In this document: piece after piece, positions 6,194 to 10,309 of the stretch
Layout: the number at the start of each line of letters is the position of its first letter
Position numbering within the stretch: the stretch's first letter is position 1
NCBI GenBank assembly: GCA_002697475.1
Contig: NZVW01000124.1
Span: forward strand, 1-10,309
Length of the DNA: 10,309 bases
Direction: 5' to 3'
From: Aquimarina sp.
Lineage (GTDB): Bacteria > Bacteroidota > Bacteroidia > Flavobacteriales > Flavobacteriaceae
Notes under the pieces: generated by a model
Database searches by the model: none
What the model saw: the letters and a program-made list of their open reading frames with translations, nothing else
What the model was told of the DNA's origin: nothing
Translations under genes and position numbers: made by a program

Positions 6194-7019
6194 AATGAAG
6201 CGCCTCCCCACATTTATAACAGTGCTTAGCACTATCTCGATGACCACTGGCAAGGCAATTGGAACAGACCTGAGTATTTAGCGCTGTAGCAGCAGTCTTT
6301 TGGCCCATTGCATATTCTGCAGTGACAATCCCTGTAGGTACTGCGATAATACCATAACCCATAATCATAATAACAGCGGCTAAAAATTGACCTAGTGGTG
6401 TAACCGGAGCGATATCCCCAAAACCAACCGTGGTTAAAGTAACAATACACCAATATACGCTTACCGGGATGCTTTTAAATCCACTGGTTTCACCTTCGAC
6501 TATATACATTACGGTGCCCATAATTATGCAAACTACCAGAACTGCGAACAGAAACACTAATATTTTAGCTCCGCTATCTTTAATTGCTCTACCTAGACGA
6601 TTGGCTTCACTTATGTATCTGGAGATTTTAAGGATTCTAAAAACACGTAATAACCTTAATGCTCTAACGGTTAGTAAAGCGTGAGAACCTGTGAAGAAAA
6701 AAGATAAATACAAAGGTAGGGTTGAAAGTAAATCGATTATTCCATAGAAGCTAAATATATATTTTGATGGTTTTCTGATGCTAATGATTCTAGCGATATA
6801 CTCAAGTGTGAAGAAAATAGTAATTATCCATTCTCCATAGTATAACATATCATATACCTTCTCTGAAAACCCCTTAACACTTTCAATCATTACCAGTACT
6901 ATACTGACGATGATCAATATAAGTAACACTATATCAAACAGTTTTCCTAAAGGGGTGTCTGCTTCATATATGATCTCATGAAGATTAGTTTTCCAATTTC
7001 TTGTTTTTGATGTATTCAA
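6186..7019 (-). CDS. Six-TM voltage-gated potassium channel homologue with C-terminal zinc ribbon
   Basis: A 277-residue ion channel subunit. S1 lies at about 27-47, S2 at about 62-80 and S3 at about 89-108. S4 (about 117-135) has a basic residue at every third position (R119, R122, R125, R128, K131, R134). S5 lies at about 152-174. The pore helix leads to the selectivity filter TTVGFGD (196-202), and S6 is at about 210-236. TVGFGD is the potassium filter signature, and the complete S4 charge ladder argues for voltage sensing. The cytoplasmic tail ends with two CxxC pairs (C252/C255 and C267/C270), a zinc-ribbon pattern. The start is TTG at 7019: a stop codon (complement 7023-7025) lies two codons upstream, and the first internal ATG is at residue 44 inside S1, so no better start exists. 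The gene follows the exonuclease gene by 38 bases and overlaps miaA by 8 bases. Ion selectivity is a family inference. Confidence 0.9.
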   Translation of the reverse strand: MNTSKTRNWKTNLHEIIYEADTPLGKLFDIVLLILIIVSIVLVMIESVKGFSEKVYDMLYYGEWIITIFFTLEYIARIISIRKPSKYIFSFYGIIDLLSTLPLYLSFFFTGSHALLTVRALRLLRVFRILKISRYISEANRLGRAIKDSGAKILVFLFAVLVVCIIMGTVMYIVEGETSGFKSIPVSVYWCIVTLTTVGFGDIAPVTPLGQFLAAVIMIMGYGIIAVPTGIVTAEYAMGQKTAATALNTQVCSNCLASGHRDSAKHCYKCGEALHYD

Positions 7020-7057
7020 TTTTCAAGCTTTTTATAAAAATAAGAAATCTAAAAAAA

Positions 7058-8425
7058 TTAATTACCTAGGTTTACGACCTTAACTTTTTTATTCTGCCTT
7101 ATATAGGATTGTATAATATTATGAGCATCTCTATTATGCTCCATTGGGGTGATGATATTCTTCAGGACATTTTGATTAGTGATCTGATAGTTCAGGTTAG
7201 TGTAGGCTATGCCTTTAAACTTACCTTTTTCTATAACTACAACACTTTGTTCATCAACTGAACGACCTCTGTCTACTATAAGCAAGCTCTTTTCTTTAAA
7301 AGATTGTAAGTCCAACAATTTCTCAACTCTGTTATTGTATTCTATACGACTCTCATCTTTTATACAGGCTCCATTGCATTCTTTGATCGTGTATTTAAAA
7401 CAGTTACCTGAGCTATTGTCTAAGTTGGTTAGTTTTTCACACAGTGTAAATTCTTCAATCCAGCGATGGATATATGTTTTAGCCTGTTGTCTATTTGTAA
7501 ATACCGTTATTACATCTTTTCGGTAATCTATTTTACCTAAATGGAGGTTGATATAACCATTCTTGTCTATGGACTTATATAGCGCCTGAGTAAAGGTGTT
7601 TTTTCTTAAAGCTTTATTATAAGCAGGCTTAATTCTTTTAATCTCTTCACTTTCCTTTAATAGGGCAACCAATTCGCTACCTGTCGCTTCAAAAGTGACA
7701 TTTTCAATCTCCTGTTGTATTACTTTTGATTTTTTATTGTCGCTGGTAAAATGTTGATTTAGTCGTTTTTTGATATTCCTACTTTTTCCTATATATATAA
7801 TGTCACCTTCTTCATTATGCAGATAATAAACTCCTGTGATGGAAGGTACTTTTTCAAGTAAAAGAAGTAGTTTGTTATCTAGTTGTCTTTTAGGGTCAAG
7901 ACGAACCGTGTTTTTAACAATAGATTTATCTGAATCTTTGGCTAGTAGAAGTTTAAATAATTTTACGGTTGCCTGCGCGTCACCGTCAGCTCTATGTCTG
8001 TCTGATAGGGGTATCCCAAGTCCTCTTACTAATTTACCAAGACTATAGGATTGTTGATCAGGAATTAATTTTTGAGAAAGCTCTACTGTGCATAGGGATT
8101 GTCTTTCATAGTCATATCCTAGTCTGGCAAATTCTGTTCTTAGAATTCTGTAATCAAAACTGGCATTATGTGCCACTATGATACAATCTTCAGTTATTTC
8201 AACAATACGTTTGGCTACCTCATAAAACTTAGGTGCATTTCTTAGCATTTCATTATTGATACCTGTAAGTTTAGCCACAAATGGTTGTATGGGACGCTCA
8301 GGATTGACCAGACTTACAAATTTATCAACGACCTCTTGTCCGTCAAATCTATATATGGCTATTTCGGTAATACCCTCTTCATTGTATTTACCTCCGGTCG
8401 TTTCTATGTCAACAATGGCATACAT
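7058..8425 (-). CDS. DnaQ-type (DEDDh) exonuclease fused to a UvrC/Cho-like GIY-YIG nuclease module
   Basis: A 455-residue two-nuclease protein. Residues 1-160 form a DEDDh 3'-5' exonuclease like the DNA polymerase III epsilon subunit: D6 and E8 in VDIETTGG, D91 in HNASFD, and H144 with D149 in HRADGDA, so all five catalytic residues are present. Residues about 193-275 are a GIY-YIG endonuclease of the UvrC/Cho type: G-V-Y at 198-200, YIGKS at 211-215, R217, and Glu258 in ALLKESEEIKRIKPAYN, where UvrC has its metal-binding Glu. Further on, C329, C342, C350 and C354 (C-x12-C-x7-C-x3-C, within CFKYTIKECNGAC) match the cysteine cluster after the GIY-YIG domain of UvrC. The last 90 residues show no motif I know. 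There is no UvrC-type RNase H or HhH domain. A role in nucleotide excision repair or other DNA processing is inferred. The gene starts 19 bases after the yggS homologue. Confidence 0.9.
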   Translation of the reverse strand: MYAIVDIETTGGKYNEEGITEIAIYRFDGQEVVDKFVSLVNPERPIQPFVAKLTGINNEMLRNAPKFYEVAKRIVEITEDCIIVAHNASFDYRILRTEFARLGYDYERQSLCTVELSQKLIPDQQSYSLGKLVRGLGIPLSDRHRADGDAQATVKLFKLLLAKDSDKSIVKNTVRLDPKRQLDNKLLLLLEKVPSITGVYYLHNEEGDIIYIGKSRNIKKRLNQHFTSDNKKSKVIQQEIENVTFEATGSELVALLKESEEIKRIKPAYNKALRKNTFTQALYKSIDKNGYINLHLGKIDYRKDVITVFTNRQQAKTYIHRWIEEFTLCEKLTNLDNSSGNCFKYTIKECNGACIKDESRIEYNNRVEKLLDLQSFKEKSLLIVDRGRSVDEQSVVVIEKGKFKGIAYTNLNYQITNQNVLKNIITPMEHNRDAHNIIQSYIRQNKKVKVVNLGN

Positions 8426-8444
8426 CTATTGTCAGTACTTTGAA

Positions 8445-9110
8445 TTAATGTTGATAGTTTCTTTCTCCAAAAATAGAACTACCTATTCTAACCATTGTAC
8501 CTCCTTCTTGTATAGCAATTTGATAATCTCCACTCATTCCTATGGAAAGTGTATTAAATCCTTCGATTTTGTTTTTTAATTCATCAAAAGCAGATTTAAT
8601 GATCTTAAATTCACTTCGTAACTGCTTTTCGTCATCAGTAAATGTTGCCATTCCCATAAGTCCCCGGATGTTAATGTTAGATAGTTGGGATACTTCAGGA
8701 CTTAAAATTAGTTGAACAGCGTCCTCAGTAGAAAGCCCAAACTTACTATCCTCTTCGGCAATTTTTATTTGAATTAAGCAGTTTATGCTTCGGTTATTCT
8801 TTTTAGCTTGTTTGTTGATCTCTTTAAGTAGTTTAAAACTGTCCACTGCATGTATCAGATGAACAAAAGGAGCCATGTACTTAACTTTATTAGTCTGTAC
8901 GTGACCTATCATATGCCAGTTAATATCCTTTGGTAACTCCTCCCATTTTGAGGTCATTTCCTGAATCTTATTTTCGCCAAAATCTCTTTGCCCTGTTGCA
9001 TATGCCTCTAATATGTCAGAAGAAGGTTTTGTTTTTGATACTGCGACTAGGGTGACATCCTCAGGTAATTGAGCTTTTATACTTTGTAGGCTGGAAACTA
9101 TTGTACTCAT
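8445..9110 (-). CDS. yggS: YggS/PLPBP-family pyridoxal-5'-phosphate homeostasis protein
   Basis: A 221-residue protein from the ATG at 9110. The family pattern is complete: the PLP-binding lysine in LVAVSKTKP (Lys26 in this numbering), FGENKIQE, WHMIGHVQTNK, IHAVDS, the KFGLS segment, IRGLMGMATF, and the C-terminal phosphate-binding region SIGMSGDYQIAIQEGGTMVRIGSSIFG. It is a single-domain TIM barrel related to the alanine racemase N-terminal domain. It binds PLP but is not known as an enzyme; in other bacteria it buffers PLP and affects amino-acid and vitamin B6 balance. A TTG at 9119 could add three residues, but it overlaps a -7 promoter box (9117-9124) and would be cut off by the predicted start of transcription, so I choose the ATG. 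It is probably the first gene of a minus-strand operon that continues into the exonuclease, the channel and miaA. Confidence 0.94.
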   Translation of the reverse strand: MSTIVSSLQSIKAQLPEDVTLVAVSKTKPSSDILEAYATGQRDFGENKIQEMTSKWEELPKDINWHMIGHVQTNKVKYMAPFVHLIHAVDSFKLLKEINKQAKKNNRSINCLIQIKIAEEDSKFGLSTEDAVQLILSPEVSQLSNINIRGLMGMATFTDDEKQLRSEFKIIKSAFDELKNKIEGFNTLSIGMSGDYQIAIQEGGTMVRIGSSIFGERNYQH

Positions 9111-9116
9111 AAGTTG

Positions 9117-9124
9117 CAAAGATA
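9117..9124 (-). promoter_or_regulatory. Candidate -7 promoter box of the yggS-exonuclease-channel-miaA cluster
   Basis: On the minus strand the sequence reads TATCTTTG, an exact TAnnTTTG match ending 6 bases before the ATG at 9110. No clear TTG -33 box is seen at 17-23 bases. It lies in the 85-base gap after the DUF1015 gene and would give an mRNA with a leader of only a few bases. It also helps fix the yggS start at the ATG. Confidence 0.45.
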
Positions 9125-9204
9125 TTCAAATTCTTCACTTTACGCATCTGATTAACTAAGGTTATATTGTGTTTCTGTTTAATTTGCAATTTGAAAAAAG
9201 TAAT

Positions 9205-10309
9205 CTAAAATTCATAAATCGTGATACCGCTACGAAGTTTAGGTGAAATAAAAGTACTTTTAGGAGGCATTGTTAAATTCTGGTCGGCAATTTTTTTCAT
9301 TTGCTCCGTTGATGCTGGATAAAGTCCAAAGCCAACTTTGAACTCTCCACTATCTACTTTACTTTTAAGAAAGACGATATCCTTTTTTCCATCAGAATAC
9401 TCAATTCTAGTATTTGTTCTGAGATCCTCTATGCCTAAAATAGGTTGTAAAATTGTCTTGTACAATAGTTGTGCATCCAGTTCTTCTAAAGCATTTTCAA
9501 AATTATATTGCGTTTTTCTGAGGTATAGCGAATAAAATTCACCTTCGAGATACATACTAAAATGATGAGGTTTTGAAGGTTTGTAGTACTCTTGCCCTCT
9601 ATTTTCTATTCTATACCATTCATCCAGTTTAATGAGAAATTCTTCTTTTGATAAACCATTCAGATCTTTAAGCAGACGATTGAACTCATAAATTCTCAAA
9701 TCGGACTCAGGAATCAGATAGGACATAAAAAATTTATGTGATGTATTGCCTTCGTTCTCTTTTTCTAAATCTTTAGAGAGCAGGTAGGAAGAAGCGGACC
9801 GGTGATGTCCATCAGCAATATATAGACAGTCCATATTGTCAAACTCATTTTGCAAAAGCGTTATGGTACCTTCATCCTCAATTTTCCACAGATAATGAGT
9901 GTCGCGGTACGTTGTAGTGAACTCATACTCTGCACGCTCTTTTGAAATCAAGGTCAGAGTTTCTTTAATTATGTTATTGTCAGGGTAGGTTAATAATACA
10001 GGCTCTGCATTAAAACCTACTGTTTTAAGGTACTCTTTAAATGTCTCCTCTCTTTCTGATATAGTATCCTCGTGTTTTTTGATGATATTCTTTTCATAAT
10101 CTTCTGCACTTGCAGCTGCAATAATACCCAGAAATTTTTCTCCTTCTCTGTTAATAATTTGGTACGCGTAGAAGCAGGCTTTGTCATCCTGTATAAATAC
10201 CTGTTCTTCCTTAAACTCTAAATATCGGTTTCTCACTAATTTATAGCGTTCCTCTCCTGTTATTTCCTTTTGATACTTATATCCCGGATTTACAATGTGT
10301 AAAAAGGAG
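9205..10309 (-). CDS. DUF1015 family protein, N-terminus outside window
   Basis: The frame is open from the stop codon at the low-coordinate end to the window edge. The GTG at 10236 is only an internal codon: 24 further in-frame codons upstream (ending HIVNPGYKYQKEITGEERY before the R-N-R-Y-L segment) read as a normal DUF1015 sequence. About 367 residues are visible, and some 40 N-terminal ones are expected to be missing if the protein has the usual length of roughly 410. Recognisable parts are the FLHIVNPG start of a conserved segment, RNRYLEFKEE, the AYQI strand, the signature YIADGHHRSASSYLL, the FFMSYLIP strand and the end SGITIYEF. The biochemical function of DUF1015 is not established. 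In Bacteroidota I recall it lying beside serine-biosynthesis genes (serA, serC), which would be beyond the right edge here. An 85-base gap separates it from the yggS homologue. Confidence 0.85.
   Translation of the reverse strand, partial: SFLHIVNPGYKYQKEITGEERYKLVRNRYLEFKEEQVFIQDDKACFYAYQIINREGEKFLGIIAAASAEDYEKNIIKKHEDTISEREETFKEYLKTVGFNAEPVLLTYPDNNIIKETLTLISKERAEYEFTTTYRDTHYLWKIEDEGTITLLQNEFDNMDCLYIADGHHRSASSYLLSKDLEKENEGNTSHKFFMSYLIPESDLRIYEFNRLLKDLNGLSKEEFLIKLDEWYRIENRGQEYYKPSKPHHFSMYLEGEFYSLYLRKTQYNFENALEELDAQLLYKTILQPILGIEDLRTNTRIEYSDGKKDIVFLKSKVDSGEFKVGFGLYPASTEQMKKIADQNLTMPPKSTFISPKLRSGITIYEF

Noticed and set aside
6194..6253. Longer miaA start (ATG at 6253, 20 extra residues)
   Set aside because: The added segment lies wholly within the channel coding region, does not look like MiaA, and places the P-loop too far from the N-terminus; the ATG at 6193 fits the family.
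7020..7057. AT-only palindrome (TTTTTATAAAAA) in the exonuclease-channel gap as a terminator or operator
   Set aside because: It contains no G or C in the stem and is expected by chance in such AT-rich sequence; the gap is short and the genes are probably cotranscribed.
7209..7526. Plus-strand open frame of 105 codons within the exonuclease gene
   Set aside because: It is antisense to a gene with clear domain structure; serine/leucine-rich translation is typical of an antisense shadow.
8256..8579. Plus-strand open frame of 107 codons spanning the exonuclease-yggS junction
   Set aside because: It lies antisense to two well-supported genes and its translation resembles no protein family; it is a shadow frame.
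10234..10236. GTG as the start of the DUF1015 gene
   Set aside because: The frame stays open to the window edge and the upstream codons encode recognisable DUF1015 sequence, so the real start is outside the window.

Overview
The window is AT-rich chromosomal DNA with tightly packed genes, most likely from a member of the Bacteroidota (a Cytophagales- or Flavobacteriia-like organism; the exact order cannot be fixed from sequence alone). Four things point there: the FabI C-terminus, a two-component pair that closely resembles RprX/RprY of Bacteroides, Bacteroidota-type promoter boxes (TAnnTTTG), and the general absence of Shine-Dalgarno sequences. Almost everything is recognisable housekeeping or regulatory biology. 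I found no phage, insertion sequence, CRISPR array, RNA gene or defence island.

Layout, left half (+ strand): positions 1-240 are the 3' end of fabI (enoyl-ACP reductase), closed by a strong hairpin terminator (267-302). A three-gene cluster follows with gaps of only 3-4 bases: a membrane-anchored family 2 glycosyltransferase (322-1326), a YbbR/CdaR-like single-pass protein (1330-2289) and coaE, dephospho-CoA kinase, with a TTG start (2294-2887). A 78-base intergenic region with repeated GTTAA elements and a -7 box precedes a sensor histidine kinase (2966-4522) and an OmpR/PhoB-type response regulator (4527-5240), the RprX/RprY-like pair. Transcription from the left ends at a hairpin (5267-5305) that overlaps the last codons of the convergent gene miaA.

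Layout, right half (- strand, read from right to left): a DUF1015 protein cut by the window edge (9205-10309), then an 85-base gap, then a probable operon. This operon holds a YggS/PLPBP-type pyridoxal-phosphate protein (8445-9110), a DnaQ-type exonuclease fused to a UvrC/Cho-like GIY-YIG nuclease module with a four-cysteine cluster (7058-8425), a six-TM voltage-gated potassium channel homologue with a C-terminal zinc ribbon (6186-7019, TTG start), and miaA (5291-6193), which overlaps the channel gene by 8 bases.

How the genes relate: fabI and coaE belong to fatty-acid and CoA metabolism, and the GT2 and YbbR-like proteins act at the membrane or envelope. The kinase/regulator pair is a self-contained signalling unit that may regulate itself through the GTTAA repeats. 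The minus-strand cluster mixes cofactor homeostasis, DNA processing, ion transport and tRNA modification, with no obvious single pathway. The most interesting points are the exonuclease/UvrC-like fusion, the candidate operator upstream of the kinase, and a recurrent placement of the -7 promoter box 4-6 bases before ATG, which predicts leaderless or nearly leaderless mRNAs.
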